This document shows positions 33,422 to 41,421 of a DNA stretch of 64,000 nucleotides, one piece after another. The first letter of the stretch is position 1. The number at the start of each line of letters is the position of its first letter. The position numbers and the translations under genes are program-made. This DNA comes from Selenomonas sp963544755 (GTDB lineage: Bacteria; Bacillota; Negativicutes; Selenomonadales; Selenomonadaceae). Under the pieces are notes generated by a model. The model worked only from the letters and a program-made list of their open reading frames with translations, searched no databases and had not been told where the DNA came from. Location: assembly GCA_963544755.1 (NCBI GenBank), contig CAUUGH010000002.1, forward strand, positions 1 through 64,000, read 5' to 3'.

Positions 33422-35338
33422 TCACAAAACAGCCTTCATACACGCTGCAATCTTTGCTGCCGCACTTTGAAGCTCTAACTTAGTGTGTGTCGCAGCCAAA
33501 GCGATGCGCAAACGAGCGCTGCCCTTTGCCACCGTAGGATAACGAATGGCAGATACCAAAACACCTTGCTGTTCTAATTCTTTTGCGATCTCAACGGCTA
33601 ATCTTTCTTTGCCAACGATAAGCGGTACTATTGCTGTTTCACTGTACGCTTTAACGCCGTTTGCCGCCAGTGCCTCGCAAAATGTGCGGATATTTTGCTG
33701 CAAGCGGGCAACGCGTTCTGGATCTTCTTGCAAAATATGTAGCGCTTCTAATGCTGCCGCGAGATTAGCCGGCGATTGACTCGTGGAAAAAATGAAGCTT
33801 CGTGCCGTATTTTGCAGATATTCGATCAAGAGCCGACTAGCGCATACATAGCCGCCCTCGCTTGCCAAAGCTTTCGACAGCGTTCCCATCAAGATGTCAG
33901 GCTTTTTTTGTAATTGAAAATGCTCACATATGCCGCGTCCTGTTTTACCGATAACGCCGGTCGAATGTGCCTCGTCGAACATAGTAAAAACATGATACTT
34001 TTGTGCAAGTTCTAAAATGCGCGGCAAATTTGCAATATCGCCATCCATGCTAAATACCGCATCAGAAACTATGATGCCGCAGCAAGGCGAAAAGGCGGCA
34101 AGTTTTTCTTCTAGGTCTTTCATATCGTTGTGGCGGTAGATGATCGTCTTAGCGCAGCTCAGACGGCAGCCGTCAATGATACTTGCATGATTTAAGGCGT
34201 CGCTAAATAAAATGACACCTTCTTGCCCTAGTGCCGAAAGAGTACCAACATTTGCCATATAGCCCGTGTTAAAAAGAAGTGCCGCCTCTTTTTCTTTAAA
34301 CGCCGCCAGTTCTTCTTCTAGCTGCTTATGCAGCGGCAGCGCCCCCGTCGTTAGCCGCGAACCGCCGGAGCCGCAGCCGTAACACTCGACAGCTTCTTTT
34401 ACCACTCGCTTTAAACGCGGATAGTTGATAAGCCCTAGATAGTTGTTTGATGCCAAAAGCAGCTTTTCCCTGCCGTCAATAATGACGCGTGCGGCTTGCG
34501 GCGAGGTGAATTCTTTTATTTCGCGGCATAGATGCTGCGCCCTTTTTTCTGCAAGCTGCTCTTTTAGCAAGCTTTTCATGTCTTTTTCGTGCACTATCGC
34601 AGCGGAATTTTTAGGTAAGTCATGCACGAGTACGCATTGTTTTTCCAAATAGTGAATCGTAGCGGCTACTTTTTCTCTTGGCCCACGGTAAAGGAATATA
34701 CGTCCCCCATTAGGCGAGCCAGGCTCTTTTAATTTCGTGATGCGGCAATAGCCAAAAAGCTCTGCCGCCACATAGCCTGTCACATAGTCAGGATCATCGG
34801 AGATACAAATTTCTGCCACGATGTATGGCGCATTAATGACCTTCGTTGCCAAAATGACAGCTTCAGTGAAGTGATTTTTACAATCAGACGGCTGTTTTTG
34901 ATCGTAAACGCCATCCATGTAGGTAGCTCGCAAACCACGCACCTGATCTGGCTCTAAACGCTCTAATGTATCTACGTCAAGCAGCATCGCACCACGCATA
35001 CCATACGTTTCCGATAGCTTTGCCAAAATTGCCTTGCTATTTCTTAGCCCTAATGTTTCTAGTGCATCTATAAGCGCACGCCGCCCTTCTATCGGCGTTT
35101 TAACTTCAACGGTCGAAACAGGTAAAGCTTTTAAATGCTCCACGTCTTTCGAGACGATTTTTTCTACTTTGAAGTTTATAAAATCTGCCTCACCCTTAGC
35201 ATGGTGCAGAGCGCGTGACAAAAGCGCAGTCAAATGTACGGGCAAATCATTTTCTGACAAAATCTTTTCCGCGCCGGATATATGCTCACGCTCTCTTTTT
35301 ATTTTTTCTGCCCGCATTTTTAGACTGTAAAGTGTCAT
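33422..35338 (-). CDS. BioW-BioF fusion: pimeloyl-CoA synthetase + 8-amino-7-oxononanoate synthase
   Basis: A 638-residue bifunctional biotin-synthesis enzyme. Residues 1-250 match BioW (6-carboxyhexanoate-CoA ligase): YSLKMRAEKIKREREHISGAE, MRGAMLLDVDT, and ICISDDPDYVTGYVAAELFGY. Residues 255-638 match BioF: SNNYLGLINYPRLKR, GCGSGGSRLTTG, DALNHASIIDG, FDEAHSTGVIG and TLSKALASEGGY containing the PLP lysine. Together they would make pimeloyl-CoA and use it directly with alanine. ATG 35338 has GGGAG nine bases upstream. The gene diverges from a membrane-protein gene across a BirA-type palindrome. In Bacillus, bioW and bioF are separate genes. Confidence 0.92.
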   Translation of the reverse strand: MTLYSLKMRAEKIKREREHISGAEKILSENDLPVHLTALLSRALHHAKGEADFINFKVEKIVSKDVEHLKALPVSTVEVKTPIEGRRALIDALETLGLRNSKAILAKLSETYGMRGAMLLDVDTLERLEPDQVRGLRATYMDGVYDQKQPSDCKNHFTEAVILATKVINAPYIVAEICISDDPDYVTGYVAAELFGYCRITKLKEPGSPNGGRIFLYRGPREKVAATIHYLEKQCVLVHDLPKNSAAIVHEKDMKSLLKEQLAEKRAQHLCREIKEFTSPQAARVIIDGREKLLLASNNYLGLINYPRLKRVVKEAVECYGCGSGGSRLTTGALPLHKQLEEELAAFKEKEAALLFNTGYMANVGTLSALGQEGVILFSDALNHASIIDGCRLSCAKTIIYRHNDMKDLEEKLAAFSPCCGIIVSDAVFSMDGDIANLPRILELAQKYHVFTMFDEAHSTGVIGKTGRGICEHFQLQKKPDILMGTLSKALASEGGYVCASRLLIEYLQNTARSFIFSTSQSPANLAAALEALHILQEDPERVARLQQNIRTFCEALAANGVKAYSETAIVPLIVGKERLAVEIAKELEQQGVLVSAIRYPTVAKGSARLRIALAATHTKLELQSAAAKIAACMKAVL

Positions 35339-35380
35339 AAAGCATCACTCCCTTGCTCTTTTTTATCTTTCTTTACAGCA

Positions 35381-35457
35381 TAGCCTACACAGCCTTCTTC
35401 CTATTGTCAACTATTTATATTTATTGGTTGACAATAGGAAGAAAACCATGTAGGCTA
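35381..35457. promoter_or_regulatory. Symmetric BirA-type operator with overlapping divergent promoters
   Basis: A perfect 17-bp inverted repeat, TTCTTCCTATTGTCAAC (35395-35411) and its complement (35427-35443), has a 15-bp AT spacer; its inner TTGTCAAC-N15-GTTGACAA matches biotin-repressor sites. An outer 9-bp pair TAGCCTACA / TGTAGGCTA shares the same centre (35419). On each strand TTGACA lies 17 bp before TAGGCT, so identical promoters run in both directions through the operator. Biotin-bound BirA would block both bioWF and the membrane-protein gene. Confidence 0.85.
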
Positions 35458-35579
35458 AAAAGAGGCGTAAATCTTGCTAGTTGTATGTATCCTTGCTGTG
35501 AAGTATTTTATGCGATCATACTTTCAAAATTCATCAGTAATATGTGTTTTCTCTTAAAAACTCAAAAGGAGCGTTTTTC

Positions 35580-36074
35580 ATGAAAAAATCAACTGTTTCT
35601 ACATCCATGGTGACTGAGATCGCCCTGCTCGCCGCTTTAATTACCGTCACGGGAGCCATCAAGCTGCCAAGTCTTGCCCCGGGGTTAGAGTTTCAGCTTT
35701 CTGCTCCCTTAGCCGTTGCCATCTGTGCTGTCTTTGGCTTCAAACGCTACATATTAGCCGGTATTTTGTCTAGTCTGGTCGGTCTTCTGCTAGGTACGCA
35801 AAACCTGTTCAATGTCGCTATTGCCATGCAGTTTCGCCTTGTGGTCGGTCTTATATTCGTCGTTTTCGGTCGCCGTTATTGGACGATAGCATTGGCAGGA
35901 CCTCTTGGCACTTTCATAGCTCGCCTTACGCTAAGTTTCGTCATCGAAAAAGGCGTATGGGTTTTGGTAGCAGCGGCTGTCCCCGGTATGATTTTTACGC
36001 TTCTTACAGCACCGCTATTGGTGAAAATCCTCGATCGCATCGCACGGCTTAGACAAACATCCACCAGAGCATAA
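35580..36074 (+). CDS. Small integral membrane protein under BirA control, possible biotin transporter component
   Basis: A 164-residue hydrophobic protein with about five or six predicted helices: VTEIALLAALITVTGAI, LAVAICAVFGF, YILAGILSSLVGLLLG, VVGLIFVVFG, and a C-terminal VLVAAAVPGMIFTLLTAPLLVKIL. Size and topology resemble an ECF-transporter S component, but the sequence is not clearly BioY. AGGAG lies eight bases before ATG 35580; the frame is open from 35544. Divergence from bioWF across the shared operator suggests a role in biotin or biotin-precursor uptake. It converges on hypE. Confidence 0.65.
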   Translation: MKKSTVSTSMVTEIALLAALITVTGAIKLPSLAPGLEFQLSAPLAVAICAVFGFKRYILAGILSSLVGLLLGTQNLFNVAIAMQFRLVVGLIFVVFGRRYWTIALAGPLGTFIARLTLSFVIEKGVWVLVAAAVPGMIFTLLTAPLLVKILDRIARLRQTSTRA

Positions 36075-36077
36075 ACC

Positions 36078-37082
36078 CTAGCAGATGCGCGGCACAAGGC
36101 TTCCTTGCGGCATATCAACGATACGAATACCGCCGAGCACCGTCCGTAGCGCGACGATGCCCGGCTCTTTTTTTGTCGTGCGGCCGATGCAGCACGCGTT
36201 TTTACCGTAGATATTTTCACGCATGGCGACAAGCAGCGCATCTGTTTCTTTAGGGGCGCAAAAGGCAATCAATTTGCCCTCATTTGCAAGCTCTAGCGGA
36301 TCAAAGCCAAGTAGAGAAATGATGCCTGCAACCTCTTTACGCACGGGAAGCATTTCTTCTTCTATGATGATGCCAACTTTTGCCGCGTTTGCGATCTCAT
36401 TTAAAACAGCCGCCACACCGCCGCGCGTCGGATCTCTCATGCAGGCAATCGAGGGCGCGGCGCGGCGCATCTTAGCGACAAGATCACCTAAAGGAGCGCA
36501 GTCGCTCGTAAGCGTCGCTGGGATCTCGATGCCGTGACGCTCTGCCATGACGGTCGCGCCATGATCGCCGAGCGTGCCTGACAAGATGACATCCATGCCG
36601 GCTGAAACATTCTGCGGCTCTATCGCACGTCCTTTTATCTCGCCGATGCCTGCCGTATTGATATAAATGCCGTCGGCTGCACCTTTGCCGACCACCTTCG
36701 TATCACCGGTGACGACGGCAACACACGCTTCATCTGCGGCTTTTTTCATCGACTGCAAAATACGTTGAAGCTCTCTTATCAAAAAGCCTTCTTCTAAGAT
36801 AAAAGAGCACGAGATATAGCGCGGTACAGCTCCTGTCATTAAAAGATCGTTAATAGTGCCACAGACGGCAAGTTTGCCGATGTCGCCGCCCGGGAAAAAG
36901 TGCGGCGCAACAACGAAGGAATCCGTCGTAAAAGCGACCTTGCCGCTAAGATTAAGCACTGCGCCATCGTGCATCTTTTGCAAAAATTCGTTGCCGAGCA
37001 CGGGCAAGATAACGCTTTCTAGCAGTTCATGGCTAAAACTACCGCCTGCACCGTGCGCGAGCGTGATCTTCTCATTTTCCAA
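36078..37082 (-). CDS. hypE: Hydrogenase maturation protein HypE
   Basis: HypE dehydrates a carbamoyl group on its C-terminal cysteine to a thiocyanate, the cyanide source for the NiFe active site. The 334-residue protein begins ENEKITLAHGAGG, has GKGAADGIYINTAG and MRDPTRGGVAAVLNE, and ends PRIC with the acceptor cysteine. The start is TTG 37082 with GGGAGG seven bases upstream, overlapping the end of hypD by 11 bp. HypF, its partner, is not in this window. Confidence 0.95.
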   Translation of the reverse strand: MENEKITLAHGAGGSFSHELLESVILPVLGNEFLQKMHDGAVLNLSGKVAFTTDSFVVAPHFFPGGDIGKLAVCGTINDLLMTGAVPRYISCSFILEEGFLIRELQRILQSMKKAADEACVAVVTGDTKVVGKGAADGIYINTAGIGEIKGRAIEPQNVSAGMDVILSGTLGDHGATVMAERHGIEIPATLTSDCAPLGDLVAKMRRAAPSIACMRDPTRGGVAAVLNEIANAAKVGIIIEEEMLPVRKEVAGIISLLGFDPLELANEGKLIAFCAPKETDALLVAMRENIYGKNACCIGRTTKKEPGIVALRTVLGGIRIVDMPQGSLVPRIC

Positions 37083-38178
37083 AGCGAAACCTCCCTCTGC
37101 CGTACTTATACCAAGCAGCGCAGACACCTTCGACCGATACCATGCACGGTCCTACGGCGTGCGTCGGCACACATACTTTTGCAAAAAGCGCACAATCTGT
37201 CGGGCGCACCACGCCACGCAAGACATCGCCACAGCGGCACGCCGTGCGCTTTGCCACATACTTTGGTGCAAGCGGCAGACGCCGTTCGGCATCAAATGCA
37301 GCAAACGTCTCCTTCATACGCAGTCCCGAACGCTCAATGATACCAAGACCTCGCCACTCATCTGCCGCTTGGTCGTAGACACGCGAAAGCATGGCAAGAG
37401 CGGCAGGATTTCCGGCTTTTCGCACAACGGAGCCATATTCGTTTTCTATGTAAGCTTTAGATGCCGCTGTTTGGCGCACTAGCCGCCAGACGGCACGCAA
37501 AATCGCAAGCGGCGTAAAGCCTGCAACGACGCCCGGTAAATGCGCCTCGTCTGCCAAAAAGGCATATGGCTTCGTACCCGTGACGACGCACGCATGACCC
37601 GGTAAGAGAAAACCATCGACATTTACACTAGCATCGTCTAGCAAAAAGCGCACAGCCGGTGCTACTAGCTTTTGCGCCGAAAGTACGAGAAAGTTTTCTA
37701 TTCCCTCTTTCTTTGCTAAAACGACGGCAGCCGCCGCCGTCGGTGCCGTTGTTTCAAAACCGACACCGAGGAAAATGACCGTCTTTTGAGGATTTTCCCT
37801 CGCTGCTGATAAAGCATCAAGCGGTGAATAGCAGATGCGAACATCTGCGCCAACGCCTCGTGCATCGGCAAGGCTTTGGCAACTACCTGCCACTTTTAGC
37901 ATATCGCCAAAGGTATATATGATAACATTCGGCATTTTTGCATAGAAAATAGCCTTGTCTATATAAGCATCGCTCGTCACGCAAACAGGACACCCGGGGC
38001 CTGATACCAGCTCAATATTTTCCGGCAAAAGCTGCCTTAGCCCCGCACGAAAGATGGCTACTGTATGCGTGCCGCAGACCTCCATATAGCGAAGGTGTCT
38101 AGCTGCGCCAAGGCGCTTTATATCGGCGAGCAGTGCTTTTGCCGCTTCCTTTTCTTCTTGCGGCGTGAGCTTTTTCAA
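37072..38178 (-). CDS. hypD: Hydrogenase maturation protein HypD
   Basis: HypD is a 4Fe-4S protein that with HypC assembles Fe(CN)2CO. The 368-residue sequence has YMEVCGTHT near 31, GPGCPVCVT near 60, GVGFETTAPT, LPGHACVVTG and the C-terminal cysteine cluster with CRCGDVLRG. It lies 16 bp after hypC. Confidence 0.96.
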   Translation of the reverse strand: MKKLTPQEEKEAAKALLADIKRLGAARHLRYMEVCGTHTVAIFRAGLRQLLPENIELVSGPGCPVCVTSDAYIDKAIFYAKMPNVIIYTFGDMLKVAGSCQSLADARGVGADVRICYSPLDALSAARENPQKTVIFLGVGFETTAPTAAAAVVLAKKEGIENFLVLSAQKLVAPAVRFLLDDASVNVDGFLLPGHACVVTGTKPYAFLADEAHLPGVVAGFTPLAILRAVWRLVRQTAASKAYIENEYGSVVRKAGNPAALAMLSRVYDQAADEWRGLGIIERSGLRMKETFAAFDAERRLPLAPKYVAKRTACRCGDVLRGVVRPTDCALFAKVCVPTHAVGPCMVSVEGVCAAWYKYGRGRFRFGK

Positions 38179-38194
38179 TTCTTTTACCTGCTTC

Positions 38195-38425
38195 CTACTC
38201 CACCGTACGCACCGCGCCCCTCATTTCAGCAAGCAGTGCATACGTTTCTTGAGCATCTTTTTCCTCGACGATTTGCATGGCAAAGCCTGCGTGTACAAGC
38301 ACATAATCGCCGAGCTTTGCTTCCGGCAGCAGCATAAGGCTTACCTCGCGCTCTACGCCGTTGACAGAAACCCTTGCGACATTTTCCGTAATCTTTAGCA
38401 CTTTAGCAGGTACGGCAAGACACAT
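38195..38425 (-). CDS. hypC: Hydrogenase assembly chaperone HypC
   Basis: The 76-residue chaperone starts MCLAVPAKVLKI, with the essential N-terminal Cys2 that must be exposed after Met removal, and has the HAGFAMQIVEEKDAQET signature. The ATG at 38425 overlaps the protease stop codon (TGATG) and follows GGAGGAGAG. The longer frame to 38446 would bury Cys2, so it is rejected. Confidence 0.95.
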   Translation of the reverse strand: MCLAVPAKVLKITENVARVSVNGVEREVSLMLLPEAKLGDYVLVHAGFAMQIVEEKDAQETYALLAEMRGAVRTVE

Positions 38426-39156
38426 CAGCTCTCGCTCTCCTCCCATAGATCTTGTACTAAAATCTGCGGCGCCGTCTGCATCGCTTCGCTCACTTGCCTA
38501 TGTATTATCTTAGGCTCTTTGACATCGCTATCTTTTAAAAGAGCGCACGCCGCTTCCAGCGTTTCATTTTTCGCCTCGGCAACTTTAGTAAATGTCGGTG
38601 CTTTGTATGTGCATTTTTTCTCTGCCCTGATTCCCCAACGCGAAAGCTCTATAAGCGCACGGCGCTCTATCTCAGGCAAAAGTGCCGCCATGCTGTCTGA
38701 AAGCGCAACACCTGCGCCAATAGCATATGGCTGTGCGCCAAGTACAACGACATCAGGAATCGCGCGTCCTGTCACTAAAAGCGTTGCCAATAAGTCTTGT
38801 ATACCAACTTCATGCACCGATAGCTTATCTTGAAAACGCATCATAACATCTTCATTTTCAAAGCGAAAAATAGTCCCCGCTGCTTTATCGCCATTGATGG
38901 CATCAAGCACGAGCAAATGTTTTGTGCCGGTGATGAAATTCAAAAGCTCCGCGCCAAGCGTACCGCCGTCGATGATCTGCACCGTAGGGGGAAAATCATA
39001 CTTTTCTTGCAAAAGTTCTGCCGCGCGTACGCCAAAACCCTCGTCTTGCAAGATAACGTTGCCGATGCCGAGAACCGTCACGGCAGTCGTTGACTCAAGC
39101 TCTCTTTTAGTGCGCTCGATCTCTTCTAAAGATACATCGAAAATTGCCACACTCAT
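38425..39156 (-). CDS. Hydrogenase maturation protease (HyaD/HupD family)
   Basis: This nickel-dependent endopeptidase cleaves the C-terminal peptide of the hydrogenase large subunit. Residues about 25-170 form the M52 domain: VLGIGNVILQDEGFGVRAAE with metal-ligand Glu/Asp, VLDAINGDKAAGT and KLSVHEVGIQDLLATL with the ligand histidine. At 243 residues it is some 70 longer than usual, with an extra N-terminal 20 and a charged C-terminal tail of about 65 residues. It overlaps hypB by four bases and hypC by one. Confidence 0.92.
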   Translation of the reverse strand: MSVAIFDVSLEEIERTKRELESTTAVTVLGIGNVILQDEGFGVRAAELLQEKYDFPPTVQIIDGGTLGAELLNFITGTKHLLVLDAINGDKAAGTIFRFENEDVMMRFQDKLSVHEVGIQDLLATLLVTGRAIPDVVVLGAQPYAIGAGVALSDSMAALLPEIERRALIELSRWGIRAEKKCTYKAPTFTKVAEAKNETLEAACALLKDSDVKEPKIIHRQVSEAMQTAPQILVQDLWEESES

Positions 39157-39818
39157 CGAGGTGCCTCCTTTTTTTCGCGCACATTCTTCCTAAGCCACGA
39201 AAACCACGCTGAAATCCCCTCGCCCGTACGGCAAGCCACAGGAAAAATCTCAATGCCCGGATGAAGCGTTAAAACATCTTCTTTGACGCGCTCTACAGAA
39301 AAATCTGTATAAGGCAGCAAATCGACCTTATTTAAGAGAGCTGCATCCGCTTCCTTAAACATCAAGGGGTATTTTAACGGTTTATCATCGCCTTCTGTAA
39401 TGGAAAGAACCACTGCTTTTTTATCTTCTCCAAGAGAAAACTCCGCCGGGCAAACCAGATTGCCGACATTTTCGACGATAAGTAAATCAAGCGTCGCAAG
39501 CTCCATGGCTAAAACTGCACTTTGGATCATCGGCGCATCAAGGTGGCAGCCGCCGCTCGTGTTGATCTGCACGACAGGTACACCATGACGCTCAATGCGC
39601 TCGGCATCCTTCGTCGTAAAAAGATCGCCTTCTATAACGCCAATATGCATCTCGTCTTTTAACGCTTCAAGCGTTCTTTCAAGAAGGGTTGTCTTGCCTG
39701 CTCCAGGAGAGCCCATGATGTTTAGCACAAAAACGCCATGTGCGCGAAATTCTGCGGCGTTTTCTGCCGCCACTTCGTCATTCATCGCCAGTACATTTTT
39801 CATGACCTTGACTTGCAT
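39153..39818 (-). CDS. hypB: Nickel-inserting GTPase HypB, lacking the N-terminal CxxCGC motif
   Basis: A 221-residue G3E-family GTPase that with HypA delivers Ni to the large subunit. It shows the Walker A GSPGAGKTTLL near 37, GDLFTTKDAERI near 64, the metal-binding cysteine/histidine pair in NTSGGCHLDAP and NVGNLVCPAEF, and NKVDLLPY. It lacks the high-affinity CxxCGC nickel motif at the start seen in E. coli HypB; a CKECGC motif occurs instead on the small protein at 40258-40500. It follows hypA by four bases. Confidence 0.95.
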   Translation of the reverse strand: MQVKVMKNVLAMNDEVAAENAAEFRAHGVFVLNIMGSPGAGKTTLLERTLEALKDEMHIGVIEGDLFTTKDAERIERHGVPVVQINTSGGCHLDAPMIQSAVLAMELATLDLLIVENVGNLVCPAEFSLGEDKKAVVLSITEGDDKPLKYPLMFKEADAALLNKVDLLPYTDFSVERVKEDVLTLHPGIEIFPVACRTGEGISAWFSWLRKNVREKKEAPR

Positions 39819-39822
39819 TTTC

Positions 39823-40164
39823 CTATTCCACCTCCAAAGATTCTACCTTAAGTTCTCTTCCTGAGATGATTTTTAATACACCGCTTTTACATAAAGGGCA
39901 AAAAAAGCAATATCTTTCAATATGCTGCTCTTTGCCACACGTCTTACAGCGTCCGATAAGCGGCACACGCTCAATAAAAAGAGCCGCGCCATCTGCGGCT
40001 GTCCCCTTCGTAAGAGCCGCAAAGCAAAAGCGCAAAGATTCACATTCCACACCTGCCATCTCGCCGACAAGCAGCTTTACACACGCAACGCGCTTTGCTT
40101 CGTTTTCTTCCATAACCTTTAGTGCGATGTCTAAGATACCTTCGGCAATCGCCATTTCATGCAC
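39823..40164 (-). CDS. hypA: Hydrogenase nickel incorporation protein HypA
   Basis: HypA is a Ni/Zn-binding metallochaperone. The 113-residue protein begins MHEMAIAEGI with the nickel-binding His2 and carries a zinc ribbon with CKTC and CPLC pairs (about 72-95). It follows an intrinsic terminator, so it begins the second transcription segment of the hydrogenase locus. Confidence 0.95.
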   Translation of the reverse strand: MHEMAIAEGILDIALKVMEENEAKRVACVKLLVGEMAGVECESLRFCFAALTKGTAADGAALFIERVPLIGRCKTCGKEQHIERYCFFCPLCKSGVLKIISGRELKVESLEVE

Positions 40165-40182
40165 AGTGCTTTCCTCCTATGC

Positions 40183-40224
40183 AAAAACGCCCCCTCTAGC
40201 GACTTGCCTAGAGAGGGCGTTTTT
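40183..40224 (-). terminator. Terminator between hydrogenase structural and maturation genes
   Basis: A 17-bp stem (AAAAACGCCCCCTCTAG with its complement, 16 of 17) and an 8-base loop, with T5 on both strands. It lies between the HMA-like gene and hypA, both on the minus strand, so structural transcripts are largely stopped before the hyp genes. Confidence 0.85.
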
Positions 40225-40257
40225 CCCTGCAAAGACGAGCGCGAAAGGCGCATTACC

Positions 40258-40500
40258 TCAAAGAGCAGCCACAAGACCGCGCGCTTCAAAGACCGCGAGG
40301 ATTTTCGTCAGCTTCGTCTTCTTCGGATCGTAGTCAATCGTCGTTTCACCATCGTGTGCATGAATATGCACATAAAGCACGCCTAAAAGACCTAACAGTG
40401 CCTTTTCTACGTCTTTTACCAGATCCTTCGTATAGCCTGTGACGGTAAACTGCAGTCGCGTCGTGCCTTCTGCTGTACCGCAGCCACATTCTTTACACAT
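40258..40500 (-). CDS. Small HMA-like protein with a HypB-type CxxCGC motif
   Basis: An 80-residue protein starting MCKECGCGTAEG, the nickel-binding N-terminal signature of classical HypB, joined to a ferredoxin-like HMA fold (residues about 16-75: RLQFTVTGYTKDLVKDVEKALLG...GLYVHIH, TTIDYDPKKTKLTKILAVFE) without the HMA CxxC. The start is ATG 40500 with GGGAG six bases upstream, rather than ATG 40506. It sits after the cytochrome b gene and before the terminator, so it is transcribed with the structural genes. A role as nickel donor to HypA/HypB is inference. Confidence 0.75.
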   Translation of the reverse strand: MCKECGCGTAEGTTRLQFTVTGYTKDLVKDVEKALLGLLGVLYVHIHAHDGETTIDYDPKKTKLTKILAVFEARGLVAAL

Positions 40501-40517
40501 AAACATCTCCCTTTCCT

Positions 40518-41234
40518 TTAACTTGCTCTACCTGTATGTTCTTCTTCCGGGTGACTTAGCTGATACGCGTCAAGCGGCTCGTGCGACAAGATCTTTCGCC
40601 CGGAAAACATACTAGACACTTCACTTTCGCCTTCCATGAACTCTGCACGAATAACCATGTAAAGATGACCGATAGCAAAAAGAATTATAAACCATGCAAC
40701 ATAATGATGCACAATATGCGCCATAAACTCGTTGCCTAAGAGCGTGATCACCCAACCGCAGAGCAGAAAAGACACGCTTTCCGGCTCGTTCGCGCCGTAC
40801 ATCGCAAAGCCTGTCAATACCTCTATGGCAACTAGCACATAAAGAAGCGTGTACGACATACGCGCTATCGGATTTCTAAGGTATGACTTATGCTCATAAC
40901 GCACGAAGATGTAATGCAAAATTACATCGCCGATCGCTCGCCAAAACAAGCCTTCCCAAAAGCGCGGAAAAAGCCTGTCGCCGCGATTTACATAAAAGCC
41001 GTAAATCCTTAGGATGAACGCTGCCATGAAGATGAACGCCACAATAAAATGGATGTTTCGGATGTTATCTGTCGTCATGCCGCTAAATGTCGGCTCGACG
41101 GAGTAGATGAGCCAAGGCTCTGTGATCATCAAGCCGGTCGCAAAAAGAACTGAGATGCAAACGACCATGATCCAGTGAAAGACCCGAAGCCAAGGACTAA
41201 AAACGTAGTAGATCCTGCGTTTTACTTCTCTCAT
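40518..41234 (-). CDS. hyaC: Ni/Fe-hydrogenase b-type cytochrome subunit
   Basis: A 238-residue di-haem cytochrome b that takes electrons from the hydrogenase to the quinone pool. Four membrane helices are visible (about 16-38, 62-82, 128-148, 170-200) with haem-ligand histidines in RVFHWIMV, NIHFIVAF and MAHIVHHYVAWF and a final GHLYMV. It lies 187 bp downstream of the large-subunit gene, across an RNA-structured spacer. Confidence 0.93.
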   Translation of the reverse strand: MREVKRRIYYVFSPWLRVFHWIMVVCISVLFATGLMITEPWLIYSVEPTFSGMTTDNIRNIHFIVAFIFMAAFILRIYGFYVNRGDRLFPRFWEGLFWRAIGDVILHYIFVRYEHKSYLRNPIARMSYTLLYVLVAIEVLTGFAMYGANEPESVSFLLCGWVITLLGNEFMAHIVHHYVAWFIILFAIGHLYMVIRAEFMEGESEVSSMFSGRKILSHEPLDAYQLSHPEEEHTGRAS

Positions 41235-41248
41235 ACCATATGCCCCTG

Positions 41249-41393
41249 CTGCCGCAAGTCAAAAAGACACGTTTTTACTCTGAAAGTCCAAGAAGTCAAG
41301 CCAAAGGCGCAGACCGATCAGGAACTTTCGTGTAAGGGCGGCGCACAATGTCTAACAAAGCGGATGTTTGTGCGCATAATTTACTCGCGGCAG
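41249..41393 (-). other. Structured spacer between hydrogenase large subunit and cytochrome b genes
   Basis: Long-range arms CTGCCGCGAGT and ACTTGCGGCAG (41383-41393 and 41249-41259; 11 bp with one G-U) enclose a second hairpin GCGCACAA / TTGTGCGC (41368-41375 and 41341-41348). No plausible gene with a ribosome site is seen. It could stabilise or process the mRNA. Confidence 0.5.
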
Positions 41394-41421
41394 TTTTTCC
41401 TTTCCACGATGCGTTATCGTT

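Noticed and set aside
36856..37482. 208-residue plus-strand ORF
   Set aside because: Antisense to hypD and hypE; no motif or ribosome site.
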